Shown here one piece after another: positions 27,314 through 36,692 of a DNA stretch of 64,000 nucleotides. The stretch covers positions 159,089 through 223,088 of the forward strand of contig CBDCVQ010000001.1 of the NCBI GenBank assembly GCA_965223165.1, in the 5' to 3' direction. The position numbers were made by a program, and so were the translations under genes. Within the stretch, counting starts at the first letter, position 1. The number at the start of each line of letters is the position of its first letter. The notes beneath the pieces were generated by a model. That model saw nothing but the letters and a program-made list of their open reading frames with translations. It was not told the origin of the DNA and made no database searches. Origin of the DNA: JABDMH01 sp965223165 (GTDB lineage: Bacteria; Bacteroidota; Bacteroidia; Chitinophagales; Saprospiraceae).

Positions 27314-28384
27314 CTATAGCCTGATGTAATCCCTCGGCCATCTATAGTATAACAATTCCTTTGGATCAATGATGTCCGCATAGCGCTTGACTATCTCAGT
27401 ATCTGGATTAATCACAACCAATTCGCGTATGTTCGTTCTTCCCCGAATAGACCGCTGTAGGAGATTCATACTTTCAAAGTCACTTGGTGGGCAGGAGTAT
27501 CCAAATACGATGATGTATTCGGCCTGTGAAAGGGACTCCTCTGCTTTAGTCCAAAGAGGCCTGATTTTATTGTGCAGAATCGAAGATTTGTTTGTCACTG
27601 GGGGCACAACGATAGGGAAGGTATACTGTGTCTTCTTGCCTTTTAGACTTAGATTCGGATTGATGGACTTCCTCCTAGTAATTCTTACACTTCTATTAGG
27701 GTTGAACAGTACCTTGGGTCGCACTTTGGACGAGCGATGAGTTGAATACCAGTTCAAGGATCCATGCAACTTCAGTATTGTAATTCCCTTAGGGCCCGAA
27801 GACGAGCCGACTTCAAAAAGATTGGTTGAGGCTCCTCTAGGAGATGTGATGTTCGAAGGGCTGACATCTATTCCGTAGCAATACGGAAAATTGAATATTT
27901 TACCATATGGCCCATAGGTTCTGACACTTTGGATTTTATGAAGAGTCTTCTCAGCTTGGATATCTTGATTGAAAGTAATGATTGTGATTTCCTCTGGTTT
28001 GAAGCCGTTCTTCAGGGCGCGTGAAAGAATTGTATATAGATTCTGACGTGTTGTTATTCTGATGTCATTCGTAGTTTCAGCTATTCGGTTGTTAAACACT
28101 CTTATTAAGTTTCTAAAATTGCTCACGGCATCATCCTGCAACATGGGATCAAGAATATCAGCGTATATCTTCGTCATAGCACCTTCAAGACTGTCGAATG
28201 AGGTAGAGAGAATACTGTAGCCATAGTTTTCCTTTATGTATTTCTCAATAGAGCGAACTTCCCTGGGGTAGGATCTTTTGGCATCGCCAAAGAACCCATG
28301 GTCTAGCGGAGGTCGCTTGCTTCTAGATAAACTAGTGGCATCCGATAGGGTACAGCCGGCGCCCAGTATTAATGTAAGTCCCAT
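27314..28384 (-). CDS. SIR2-like domain protein (possible NAD-consuming defence effector)
   Basis: The 356-aa protein carries SIR2-family marks: an N-terminal dinucleotide-binding LILGAG (5-10), TFNQD at the place of the TTNYD motif, and ILKLHGSLNW, in which the His is the catalytic base in known members. A last Rossmann strand reads YIIVFGYSCP and then LVVINPD. No zinc-binding Cys quartet is seen, as in the prokaryotic SIR2-like (SIR2_2) group. Members of that group in Thoeris, DSR and SIR2-HerA systems degrade or process NAD upon phage infection. No known partner from those systems is adjacent; instead the next gene is a coiled-coil envelope protein. The defence role is inference from the domain. 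Confidence 0.8.
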   Translation of the reverse strand: MGLTLILGAGCTLSDATSLSRSKRPPLDHGFFGDAKRSYPREVRSIEKYIKENYGYSILSTSFDSLEGAMTKIYADILDPMLQDDAVSNFRNLIRVFNNRIAETTNDIRITTRQNLYTILSRALKNGFKPEEITIITFNQDIQAEKTLHKIQSVRTYGPYGKIFNFPYCYGIDVSPSNITSPRGASTNLFEVGSSSGPKGITILKLHGSLNWYSTHRSSKVRPKVLFNPNRSVRITRRKSINPNLSLKGKKTQYTFPIVVPPVTNKSSILHNKIRPLWTKAEESLSQAEYIIVFGYSCPPSDFESMNLLQRSIRGRTNIRELVVINPDTEIVKRYADIIDPKELLYYRWPRDYIRL

Positions 28385-28831
28385 TTCATATTTGGTTTAT
28401 TCCGCGCAACTTACCTCATAACCGCAATTCTATTACGTGATACACCCTAAAATCGGTGCTAATCCGCTGCTGCTCGTGTGCTACCACGGATACCCGCAAC
28501 GCCTCAGCGCCCGGCATGTACCAACAGAAGGGGCTCCCAGACCAACAGGTCTTTGGCCCAACCACAACACCCTAATTGGCCCATACACACCTTACGGCCG
28601 CAGCACACCCACCCAACTTGTAATCTGCTGTACTTAGACTCCGAATATTCCAGAAATGGAATACCTCAATATAACGAATGTTAGAACAACAAGCAAATCC
28701 ACCGCAGGGCATCAAACAAAAGAGACAAGCTTATTCTCTAGACCCAAGCCCATCGAAGATCATCAACTCAGGTACCGGCTATCCATCAGACGAGAGATCC
28801 GGCAGCCTCCGCTAACCCTACATTCAACACC
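28385..28831. other. Intergenic stretch, nothing recognised
   Basis: The 447 bases between the SIR2-like gene and the S41 peptidase have only low-complexity, C- and A-rich short frames. The block CACACCTTACGGCCGC near 28584 resembles CACCCTACGGCCGC at 28827, next to the S41 stop, so this may contain old copies of the S41 tail. Confidence 0.4.
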
Positions 28832-30160
28832 CTACGGCCGCCGCTCCGACCGCTCATTGCGATCTGTGCGGCCATTGTCATACATGCCTAGGACCGCGAC
28901 GACCTGATCGCCATCCCGGATCCTATTTAAGCGGAAGTAGGAAATTTCCTCAAACATGAAGACATCTTCTTTCATCGGGATCATGCGATAGGCGGGGCGG
29001 CCTTCGCGGGAGTAGTAGAGCTGGCCGTCCCGGTATTCGATGCTACGTGGGCCGTACGAGCTTGCACAGGACTTCATCGTGGCAGGGTCGAGCTTGAGGG
29101 GCTCGTGCTCCGCGCGTAGTCCGTCCAGGGCCCATTCGTAGGCGAAGCGGGAAGGTCCATCGCTGTCTTTCATCAGCTTTTCCAGGGCCAGCATCTTTGC
29201 TTTCGTGAGGGCTTGGGGGGCAGGGACTTCGACGTGGGGCTGGACGCCGGTGCCTTCCCAGTTGGTGTTGGAGATGGGATTGACGGCGCGGCCGGTGGGC
29301 ACCCATACGGTGTAGCGGTCGGTGGCGATCATCGTGCAGCCTGGATGGGCTCCTCCGCCCGTGACTTCGCCGACCAGGGTGGCGCGCTCCAGATTGCGGA
29401 GATTGTAGCTGAACTCCTCCGCGGCGGAAAAGGTCCGCGCGCTGGTCAGCACATAGACGTCGACATCCGGTCGTCGCTTGCCCGGCACATAGGGCAGGGT
29501 CCAGGTCTGGGTGATCTCGCCCTGGATCCGGCTCTCAAAATTATTTAGGTGAATTCGCTCAGAGTCGTACAGATAACTGGTGAGCAGCTGGATCATGGCC
29601 GGGCTACCCCCGCAGTTGCTGCGGAGGTCGATGATCAGCGCGTCGGTGTTGGCGAGAAAATTCATGGCGGCGGCTGCGGTGGCGCCGGAGTATTCATCCA
29701 CGCCGTAAAAGCCGGTGAGGTTGAGGTAGCCGATATTGCCGTCGAGGATCTTCACCTCCTGAAAGCCGTGGTTGTCCAGCTGGCCCCGGCGCCGGTCGCG
29801 GGCCAGGCCGGCCAGACTGTCTTCCGGGGTGACTCGCTGCCGGCGGTCGGCGATGGCCTCCGGATTAAATCCTACCCGCAGGTGGCGATCGTCATTGATG
29901 GCGCGCACGTCCTCGGTGAGCATTTGGGCAAAGGCCTGTGGGTCGGTGACGGACTGATACTTGCCCTCGGCTGCATTCTGCCGCAACAGGTCGGCGATCT
30001 GCTGACCGATATCTTCAAAGACATAGGCTCGCTGTAGGATCGTACTAATCGAGTCGACGACCTCCTGGCGTTCCTCCGCCGTCAGGGGTGCGTGATCGGT
30101 CTGCGCCCCCATCGTGAGCGCGGCTAGCATCAAACTGGCTATTAGCAAGTAATTTTTCAT
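28832..30160 (-). CDS. S41-family serine peptidase, secreted
   Basis: The 442-aa protein has a signal peptide (cut near AALTMGAQ), an N-terminal helical S41 domain (25-120) and the peptidase core (about 140-310). The core has GNIGYLNLTGF, ALIIDLRSNCGG and the active-site stretch TSARTFSAAEEFSY, in which the Ser before AAEE is the nucleophile. GEVTGGGAHPG follows. It lacks a visible PDZ domain, as in the tricorn/IRBP-like branch of S41. The last 90 residues form a beta-rich tail. A decayed copy of the 3' end lies at 13297-13490. It stands alone, with gaps on both sides. Confidence 0.9.
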   Translation of the reverse strand: MKNYLLIASLMLAALTMGAQTDHAPLTAEERQEVVDSISTILQRAYVFEDIGQQIADLLRQNAAEGKYQSVTDPQAFAQMLTEDVRAINDDRHLRVGFNPEAIADRRQRVTPEDSLAGLARDRRRGQLDNHGFQEVKILDGNIGYLNLTGFYGVDEYSGATAAAAMNFLANTDALIIDLRSNCGGSPAMIQLLTSYLYDSERIHLNNFESRIQGEITQTWTLPYVPGKRRPDVDVYVLTSARTFSAAEEFSYNLRNLERATLVGEVTGGGAHPGCTMIATDRYTVWVPTGRAVNPISNTNWEGTGVQPHVEVPAPQALTKAKMLALEKLMKDSDGPSRFAYEWALDGLRAEHEPLKLDPATMKSCASSYGPRSIEYRDGQLYYSREGRPAYRMIPMKEDVFMFEEISYFRLNRIRDGDQVVAVLGMYDNGRTDRNERSERRP

Positions 30161-30572
30161 CGTTTGTCAATTTTTAGTGGTTGTATGTCTTTTGTTGAGG
30201 GTTGGGACGATCTCTGATCGCGCGCCATCTTGCCGCGTCCTTCCTGTAGGTAGATCTAGTGGTTAGTTCGCCTCCCAGCGTCATCTATAGCCACTTCAGA
30301 TCCCCAAAGGATCCAGCCTCTTTCCTCTTGTGTGTCTTGCTATCGGTGTTTAGGTCTTCGCCGGCGGGCTTTTTCAGCGGGATGGCAGTGTGCGGGATAA
30401 ACATACGAATCTGGTGCTGATTAGCGCTTTGTGTATTCGGATTTTTGGACGATGGGTGGGGGAATATCGATGAAGGCAACTTGAGCGATGGGTTGATCGA
30501 TCCATTGCGATCTCCAATCCTGCGCGGATCGAGCTACAGACCTGCCGAAACTATCAAGAAATCAGACTCTTA
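30161..30572. other. Intergenic stretch, nothing recognised
   Basis: These 412 bases lie between two minus-strand genes. I see no RNA gene, no strong terminator and no convincing small frame. Confidence 0.5.
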
Positions 30573-31757
30573 CTATTCAATGGGATCGCCGTTTTGATCT
30601 AGTTTCCAAAGGGCGAGGTCAAAATTAGAACCTGATTCACCTGCCCGACTGGACCCTCCCACTATTAGATCGCCATTTTCAGCTTCTAACACGATCGAGC
30701 CAGCGTCATCACTGTCACCCCCATATATTTTCATCCACTTCTTTTCGCCATCTATGGCAAGCCGGATTATGATGGCCTTCATTCTCTTGCCGTAACTAAA
30801 TGTGCTGCCAATCACAAGAAGATCTCCCGCAGTAGAAATGATCATCGAACGAAAAAAATCAGCACCATCACCACCGAGACGACTTGACCATTCTACCTCC
30901 ATATCCTCGCTCAATCTCAATATTCGGATGCTATAGCCGACGCCTGGTATATGCTCAGTGGCCCCTACCACAAATCCGCCGGACGGTAGCTGTAAGAGTT
31001 TCATTTGATCGTTAGCAATCAAATCCTCAAGAATTGTCCTTGATAGTTCATTTCCATTTCCATCGACTCTTATAAGCAGCACATTCCCTCGATTAGGAAA
31101 ATTATTCGTCAAACCCAGCATCAGGTACTGATCAGAACCCACATTCACAAGAGACCTGACATCATCATTTCTCATTACGTCGATCTCCCTGTTCCAGAGC
31201 TCAGTGCCTTGGTCATCTACCCGAGTTATGAAGATGTCCCGCTCCAAGCTGGAGAAAGGAGTCTTGCCAACCATTATAAACCCGCCTCCGGATGCTTCGA
31301 CGACAGCCTCTGCTCTTTGCGCTGACTCCCTCCGCAGAATCGTCCACCACGTCTCCCTTCCTTCCGTATCGACATTCAGTATGAACGCTTCAAGAGGGCC
31401 GACCGGCATAGGTCGTAAGCCGCCAACCACCGTGTAGTTAGCGTCGGAGGTCGCGAGTATCTGAACTCCAACCTCCGCTTTGGGGCCATCGATGGTTCGG
31501 ATCCAGTTCGTTGACAGGTCATCAGCTATGTGTAATATCTTGAGCGCATCCAATCGCTCTCCCCTAGCCAAGAATACAAATCCCCCGTCATGGCCGTGGA
31601 TACCGTCGTCCGGACCCGTGATCTCCACGTCTGGGAAGTGGAAGAAACTGTTGCCGTATGCTTCGTCGGGGACACAATCAAGATGATTCTTCTTGCATGA
31701 GATTATGAGCAGCAGGAGCAATGGCAAAGCGATGCCGGTCGGAAAATCGAATTTCAT
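30573..31757 (-). CDS. Lipoprotein with beta-propeller-like repeats
   Basis: The 394-aa protein starts with a lipoprotein signal (LLLLIISCKKN, lipobox Cys near 21). The body consists of about six repeats of 45-55 residues with the pattern GGFVxxG ... ILRxDxxGxExW (for example GGGFIMVGKTP then ITRVDDQGTELW, and SGGFVVGATE then ILRLSEDMEVEW). This points to a six- or seven-bladed propeller of the kind often annotated in secreted Bacteroidota proteins. A binding role at the cell surface is likely; no catalytic motif is visible. Confidence 0.75.
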   Translation of the reverse strand: MKFDFPTGIALPLLLLLIISCKKNHLDCVPDEAYGNSFFHFPDVEITGPDDGIHGHDGGFVFLARGERLDALKILHIADDLSTNWIRTIDGPKAEVGVQILATSDANYTVVGGLRPMPVGPLEAFILNVDTEGRETWWTILRRESAQRAEAVVEASGGGFIMVGKTPFSSLERDIFITRVDDQGTELWNREIDVMRNDDVRSLVNVGSDQYLMLGLTNNFPNRGNVLLIRVDGNGNELSRTILEDLIANDQMKLLQLPSGGFVVGATEHIPGVGYSIRILRLSEDMEVEWSSRLGGDGADFFRSMIISTAGDLLVIGSTFSYGKRMKAIIIRLAIDGEKKWMKIYGGDSDDAGSIVLEAENGDLIVGGSSRAGESGSNFDLALWKLDQNGDPIE

Positions 31758-32236
31758 TCTTAAGGGTCGTTAGGCTATGTTTTAATCAAGCACTGGCCCT
31801 CACACAGTGAGCGTTGGGAGCCAAAATATCTTGCAGCAATGAGCGGGCAGCAGGCACTAATGACAAAATCCTATGTGCCCAAGTGCTTCTGCCTTGCACA
31901 TTTCTGCTTGATCGATTTCCGATTTTATGGAGATTCGATCGTCTTGGGTCAATAGCTCTAACATCCGTCTATAGTTGGAGCCATCTATAGTGGCGACAGC
32001 CTATAACTGTAGCACTACGTAGGTCGAAGGTAGGGAATTCCGCCATTAATTCACCACTTGGTTTCCAAGCTTGTTTCAAACCTTCGCGGAATGGATTCTG
32101 GTCATTTGAGGTCGCTGGGTTTTACCCGAGTTGTCGAAGGCTTTGACGTTCAATAAAGACTCGTCCTCCCTAGAAAGGGATGCTTGCGAAACTCATCGAC
32201 ACGAGCAAACCTGACTAATTGCCAAGCTCTCGGGCC
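31758..32236. other. Intergenic stretch, nothing recognised
   Basis: The 479 bases between two lipoprotein genes carry no recognisable gene, RNA or repeat. Confidence 0.5.
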
Positions 32237-32770
32237 TCAAAAAACAGCATCCAGCTTCACCTCCACCTCACCAAATCGGTAAGCTACCGTCAAATCTCCC
32301 TGCACCCGCCAGGTGCCGTCCCCCTGCCGTTGTCCCTGCAGACAACCCTGGGTGACCGGCACAAAGGCAATCTCCGTACAGAAGCAGATTTGCCTGAAAT
32401 GCAGACGCAAGTCGGCCAGCTGGTTGCCTTCGGCCGAAAAGCAGTCGCGGGACGGGTCTACCTCAAACACCAAAATGTGGGTGAACTCGTCATCGGCGAT
32501 GAGGGGGTCACCCTCCGTTGAATTAATCATCTGAAAGACCAACTGACCTCCGGGGACCAGTCCCTCGGGAGCATCCACATTCACCTCGGAGTTCGCGGTG
32601 CGTCGGAACGAGCAGGACCAGTTGTCTAGGCAACTGTTCGTGATCACATTTTCGTCACCTGGCGTGAGACAAGTAAAGGCATCGGAGCAAACGAGATCTT
32701 CCTCCGTGTCCTTGCCGCAGGCATAGGTGAGGAAGCAGAGGAGGAGGAATAGAAATCGGAGGTTTCGCAT
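32237..32770 (-). CDS. Small Cys-rich lipoprotein, unknown function
   Basis: The frame is open from 32842, but the ATG at 32770 gives a clean lipoprotein signal (MRNLRFLFLLLCFLTYACG, lipobox Cys at 18), so I choose it; the protein is then 177 aa. The mature part has about nine further Cys, including the pairs CSDAFTC, CLDNWSC and CFC, which suggests disulfides outside the cytoplasm, and a beta-rich C-terminus (VAYRFGEVEVKLDAVF). No family recognised. Confidence 0.7.
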   Translation of the reverse strand: MRNLRFLFLLLCFLTYACGKDTEEDLVCSDAFTCLTPGDENVITNSCLDNWSCSFRRTANSEVNVDAPEGLVPGGQLVFQMINSTEGDPLIADDEFTHILVFEVDPSRDCFSAEGNQLADLRLHFRQICFCTEIAFVPVTQGCLQGQRQGDGTWRVQGDLTVAYRFGEVEVKLDAVF

Positions 32771-32865
32771 GGTGTAGTATTGTGATATCAGATCTTGGAC
32801 ATCGGGGGAGTACCTAACCCAAGTTAAGCCTTGTGGCTGCAAGGCGCAAGCACGTGCAAAACGGC

Positions 32866-33243
32866 CTAAATAGGCTTAGCTCTAGTGTGAATCCACTCAA
32901 GGATGGAGTCATAGCCCAATTGGCCAGATGCAATGTCCATCACAAAATTGTACTTCTCAGATGAGTCTGCTGCTAGATCCAGGCCATTTTCAAGCAATGT
33001 TAATCGCATTAAAACATAACCAGTCCTCTTGTTCCCGTCATTGAACGGATGGTTAAGGACGATGCTCTCGATAATGGCCGCAGCCTTTTCCTCTGGTGTG
33101 GGATAAAATTCGATGTCTCCAAGTCCGGCGTTCTGTCTCTCCATAGCAGATTCCAGCATGCCCATATCCCTGACGCCTTGTATACCACCGTATCTCTGTA
33201 TCAAGATCCGATGAATCTTGAGGACCTCCTCCTTGGAAATCAC
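32866..33243 (-). CDS. doc: Doc-type toxin of the Fic family
   Basis: The 125-aa protein has the Fic/Doc active-site motif HPFNDGNKRT (about 74-83). Doc proteins with this short length phosphorylate elongation factor Tu and stop translation; other Fic enzymes AMPylate. The upstream 59-aa gene overlaps its start by 4 bp (ATGA), which is the normal antitoxin-toxin order and coupling. Confidence 0.9.
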   Translation of the reverse strand: MISKEEVLKIHRILIQRYGGIQGVRDMGMLESAMERQNAGLGDIEFYPTPEEKAAAIIESIVLNHPFNDGNKRTGYVLMRLTLLENGLDLAADSSEKYNFVMDIASGQLGYDSILEWIHTRAKPI

Positions 33244-33419
33244 TTTGCAAGTTCTTGAAGGAGTGAATGATCTTCTCTCAAGATCTTACGGAGATGCAAG
33301 GCTGTATTCTCCCCATCTTTTGATACAGCTTCAAGATCTCTCATAAACGTCAGCACATCAGGTAGCACGGACTCAGGTAGTGCCTCGAGTATCCTCGTAA
33401 TTTCTTGCTTAACGCTCAT
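33240..33419 (-). CDS. Antitoxin partner of the Doc-type toxin
   Basis: The 59-aa acidic protein (MSVKQEITRILEALPES...) begins at ATG 33419; the frame extends to 33455, but the added residues look random. It starts with a short helical stretch and LPDVLTFMRDLE, resembling DUF2281-like antitoxins rather than Phd. The 4-bp overlap with doc supports the role. It would bind and silence the toxin, and probably repress the operon. Confidence 0.7.
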   Translation of the reverse strand: MSVKQEITRILEALPESVLPDVLTFMRDLEAVSKDGENTALHLRKILREDHSLLQELAK

Positions 33420-33582
33420 ATCATTTTCTTCAAGTTGACAATATAACGACTCCAAGTCAGATTCCGTTTCACACTATGGCTCCCTCTCACCACAAAGGAC
33501 AGGTATACTCGTGCGAGCCAGGCCCCCTTTTATTTCCCCCAACATCCTTATCATTGCAGCACAAATCTGTGGCGACGATTCG

Positions 33583-34617
33583 ATGACAGACAAAACTGGG
33601 ATCCTACTGATCAATCTGGGCACGCCCGACGAGGCTACCAAGCCGGATGTAAGGCGCTATCTGCTTGAGTTTCTGACGGATTGGCGGGTGATCGACAAAC
33701 CCTGGCTCACCCGGCAGCTCCTGGTACGAGGCATCATCGTACCGTTTCGTACGGCCAACTCCACCGAGCTGTATCAACGCCTCTGGACCGAGAAAGGCTC
33801 GCCCCTCAAATTTTATGGAGATCAACTCGTGGCTGAGCTAGAGAAACTAGTAGGTCCCGACGTGCCGGTGGCCCTGGGCATGCGCTATCAAAAGCCCTCC
33901 ATCCTATCGGCACTGGACCAACTATTGGCCCAAGACGTGAGCCACCTGATCGTCTTTCCGCTTTTTCCGCACTATGCCTCCGCCTCGACCGGCTCAGCAC
34001 ATCAAGAGCTGCTGGAGTGCCTCTACGAGCGGCAGGTCATCCCCTCGCTGACCCTCATCCAAGACTACTATGCGCACCCGGCCTTCCTCGACGTCATCAT
34101 CGCCCACAGCCAGGCCTTTGACCTGGACTCCTACGACCACATCCTCTTCAGCTACCACGGACTGCCCGAGAGCCAGCTCATCAAAGCAGATGCGCACGCG
34201 CACTGCCTGCAAAGCCCCGACTGCTGCCAGTCCATCTCCCTGACCAACCGCAGCTGCTACTCCGCCCAGAGCTACGCTACCACCAGCGCCCTCGTCCAAC
34301 GTCTCCAACTGCCTCCAGATCGCTACACCACCTGCTTCCAGTCTCGCCTGGGCAAAGACCCGTGGATGCAACCCTACACCAGCGAAATACTCAAAGAACG
34401 GGCCGCCAAAGGCGACAAGCGCCTCCTGGTCTTCAGCCCCGCCTTCACCGCGGACTGCCTCGAGACCATCGTCGAGGTCGGCTACGAATACAGCGAAGAA
34501 TTCAAGGAGCTGGGCGGCGAGACGATCGACCTGGTGCCCAGCCTCAACGACGACCCCCAGTGGGCCAAAGCCATCCTGCAGATCATCTCCGAACGCACAC
34601 CCCTGCCCCTACCATGA
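33583..34617 (+). CDS. hemH: Ferrochelatase
   Basis: The 344-aa protein (from ATG 33583; the open frame reaches back to 33511) is a class I ferrochelatase that inserts Fe2+ into protoporphyrin IX, the last step of protoheme synthesis. It shows GILLINLGTPD at the start, YQRLWTEKGSPL, LFPHYASASTGS, the metal-site FSYHGLPE with the catalytic His, and the late acidic FSPAFTADCLETIVEVGYE. The Cys group CLQSPDCC is interesting beside the active site loop. Its stop overlaps the holA start by 4 bp (ATGA). Confidence 0.95.
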   Translation: MTDKTGILLINLGTPDEATKPDVRRYLLEFLTDWRVIDKPWLTRQLLVRGIIVPFRTANSTELYQRLWTEKGSPLKFYGDQLVAELEKLVGPDVPVALGMRYQKPSILSALDQLLAQDVSHLIVFPLFPHYASASTGSAHQELLECLYERQVIPSLTLIQDYYAHPAFLDVIIAHSQAFDLDSYDHILFSYHGLPESQLIKADAHAHCLQSPDCCQSISLTNRSCYSAQSYATTSALVQRLQLPPDRYTTCFQSRLGKDPWMQPYTSEILKERAAKGDKRLLVFSPAFTADCLETIVEVGYEYSEEFKELGGETIDLVPSLNDDPQWAKAILQIISERTPLPLP

Positions 34618-35618
34618 CCTACGACGCCCTGATCAAAGACCTGAAGGCCAAGAAATACCGGCCCACCTATTTCCTACACGGCGACGAGCCCTACTACATC
34701 GACCAGCTCGTACACCACTTCGAGACCGAAGTGCTCGACGAGGCCGAAAAGTCCTTTAACCTCACCATCCTCTACGGCAAAGACGTCGACCACAAGACCG
34801 TCATCGACAACGCCCGCCGCTTTCCCATGATGGCCGAGCGCCAAGTGGTCATCCTCAAGGAGGCGCAATCCATGAAAAGCATCGCTGAGCTGGAGAAGTA
34901 TATCGTGCAGCCGCTCGAGAGCACCCTGCTCGTCATCAGCTACAAGCACGCCCGCCTGGACAAACGCACCAAGTTTGCCAAAGCCGTCACCAAGTCGGCC
35001 GTCGTCTTCGAGTCCAAACGGCCCTACGACAACCAGATGCCCGCATGGATCTCCCACTACCTCCAGGGGAAAGGCTTTAAGATCCAGTCCTCCGACGCGG
35101 CCCTCATCGCCGAATACCTGGGCAACGACCTCTCCAAAGTCGTCAACGAACTGGACAAGATGGCCATCAACCTCCTCGCCGGCCACACCATCTCCAAAGA
35201 CGACATCCAAGAACACATCGGCATCAGCAAGGACTACAACGTCTTTGAGCTGCAAAAAGCCCTCGGCAGCCGCAACCGGGACAAGACCTACACCATCCTA
35301 CGCTACTTCCAGGCCAACCCTCGCAACAATCCCCTCGTGATGGTGGTCGCCACCCTCTATTCCTTCTTCTCCAAGATCTATCTCGTCCACTCCCTCGGCA
35401 ACGCCGGCGACCGCGAAATCCAAAAAACCCTGGGCCTCTCCTCTACCTTCTTCGTCAAGGACTACCGCCAAGCCGTGCGCTCCTTCAACAAATCTCAAAC
35501 GGAGAAAATCCTGCACCTGCTCCGGGTCTACGATCTGAAATCGAAAGGCGTCGAAAACGCGAATTTTACCGATCAGGAGCTGATGCAGGAGCTCATGTAC
35601 CGGATCTTATCGGTCTAG
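34614..35618 (+). CDS. holA: DNA polymerase III delta subunit
   Basis: The 334-aa protein loads the beta clamp as part of the clamp-loader complex. The start MTYDALIKDLKAKKYRPTYF and the following FLHGDEPYYIDQLV match HolA, as do the inactive AAA-like region (LLVISYKHARLDKRTKFAK) and the C-terminal helical collar (NPLVMVVATLYSFFSKIY). The start overlaps hemH by 4 bp, so expression is coupled. A longer frame from 34362 is a shadow of hemH. Codons end in C much more often here and in late hemH than in neighbouring genes. A repeat array begins right after its stop. Confidence 0.92.
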   Translation: MTYDALIKDLKAKKYRPTYFLHGDEPYYIDQLVHHFETEVLDEAEKSFNLTILYGKDVDHKTVIDNARRFPMMAERQVVILKEAQSMKSIAELEKYIVQPLESTLLVISYKHARLDKRTKFAKAVTKSAVVFESKRPYDNQMPAWISHYLQGKGFKIQSSDAALIAEYLGNDLSKVVNELDKMAINLLAGHTISKDDIQEHIGISKDYNVFELQKALGSRNRDKTYTILRYFQANPRNNPLVMVVATLYSFFSKIYLVHSLGNAGDREIQKTLGLSSTFFVKDYRQAVRSFNKSQTEKILHLLRVYDLKSKGVENANFTDQELMQELMYRILSV

Positions 35619-36485
35619 CCACTAAGGCTATTGTTATGGCCACAAAGACGCTAAGACACAAAGTTTCTTTTGGTTTTTGCCACTAAGGCGCCAAGGCACT
35701 AAGGCTTTGCTATTGCCACTAAGACGGTAAGGCACTAAGGCTTTTGTTATTGCCACTAAGACGCCAAGGCACTAAGGCTTCGTTATTGCCACTAAGATGC
35801 AAAGACACAAGGTTTCTTTTGGTTTTCCACGAGGACGCAAGGACACAAAGTTTCTTTTGGTTTTGCCACTAAGACGCCAAGACACTAAGGCTATTGTTAT
35901 GGCCACTAAGACGACAAGGCACTAAGGCTATTGTTATGGCCACAAAGACGCTAAGACACAAAGTTTCTTTTGGTTTTTGCCACTAAGGCGCCAAGGCACT
36001 AAGGCTTTGCTATTGCCACTAAGACGGTAAGGCACTAAGGCTTTTGTTATTGCCACTAAGACGCCAAGGCACTAAGGCTTCGTTATTGCCACTAAGATGC
36101 AAAGACACAAGGTTTCTTTTGGTTTTCCACGAGGACGCAAAGACACAAAGTTTCTTTTGGTTTTGCCACTAAGACGCCAAGACACTAAGGCTATTGTTAT
36201 GGCCACTAAGACGACAAGGCACTAAGGCTTTTGTTATGGCCACTAAGACGACAAGGCACTAAGGCTTTTGTTATGGCCACTAAGACGCCAAGGCACTAAG
36301 GCTATTATTATGGCCACCAAGGCGCCAAGGCACTAAGGCTTTGTTATGGCCACTAAGACGCCAAGGCACTAAGGCTATTATTATGGCCACTAAGGCACCA
36401 GGACACTAAGGCTATTGTTATGGCCACTAAGACGCCAAGGCACTAAGTCCTATTTGTTTTTTGCCACGAGGACACAAGGCACGAA
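35619..36485. repeat. Tandem array 1, ~37-bp units with a 300-bp higher-order copy
   Basis: About 23 units of roughly 36-40 bp fill this stretch. The core reads GCCACTAAGACGCCAAGGCA followed by CTAAGG, and the variable tails are CTATTGTTATG, CTTTGCTATT or TTTCTTTTGGTTTT. A block of eight units repeats at exactly 300 bp (for example 35641 and 35941) with very few changes. The core is itself made of 9-10-bp near-repeats (ACTAAGAC/GCCAAGGC). No open frame spans it. Confidence 0.92.
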
Positions 36486-36574
36486 CGATTGTATGGGATT
36501 TGGTTGATAAGGGAATTTTGGTTTGTGGCCGAGGAAATGCTGGATCGTTTGGCAAAATGTAATTTCGAATAAAA

Positions 36575-36637
36575 CGCGGATACAAGAATCCGAGCTCTCA
36601 TCGCCCCGTGGTGTGCAGAGGCGAATCCCCATTCGCC
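36575..36637. repeat. REP-like palindrome pair
   Basis: Two hairpins lie close together: CGGAT/ATCCG (36577-36592) and GGCGAAT-CCCC-ATTCGCC (36620-36637). Both stems match those of the repeats around the RAYT gene at 62.4-64 kb, in reversed order. They lie just downstream of the phosphatase gene stop. Confidence 0.65.
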
Positions 36638-36692
36638 AGCCTCCTAGCAAATCGCTGGCATTCCTGGTATAGGACGATCCTTCATCGGATGA

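Noticed and set aside
34362..34613. N-terminal extension of HolA
   Set aside because: It is a shifted-frame reading of hemH, rich in Arg and Pro; the ATG at 34614 gives the standard HolA start.
35619..36485. CRISPR array
   Set aside because: The units look like repeat plus spacer, but the would-be spacers are themselves repeated, unit length varies and no cas gene is present.
36450..36650. 66-aa minus-strand frame after array 1
   Set aside because: It spans the REP-like palindromes and the array edge and shows no protein features.
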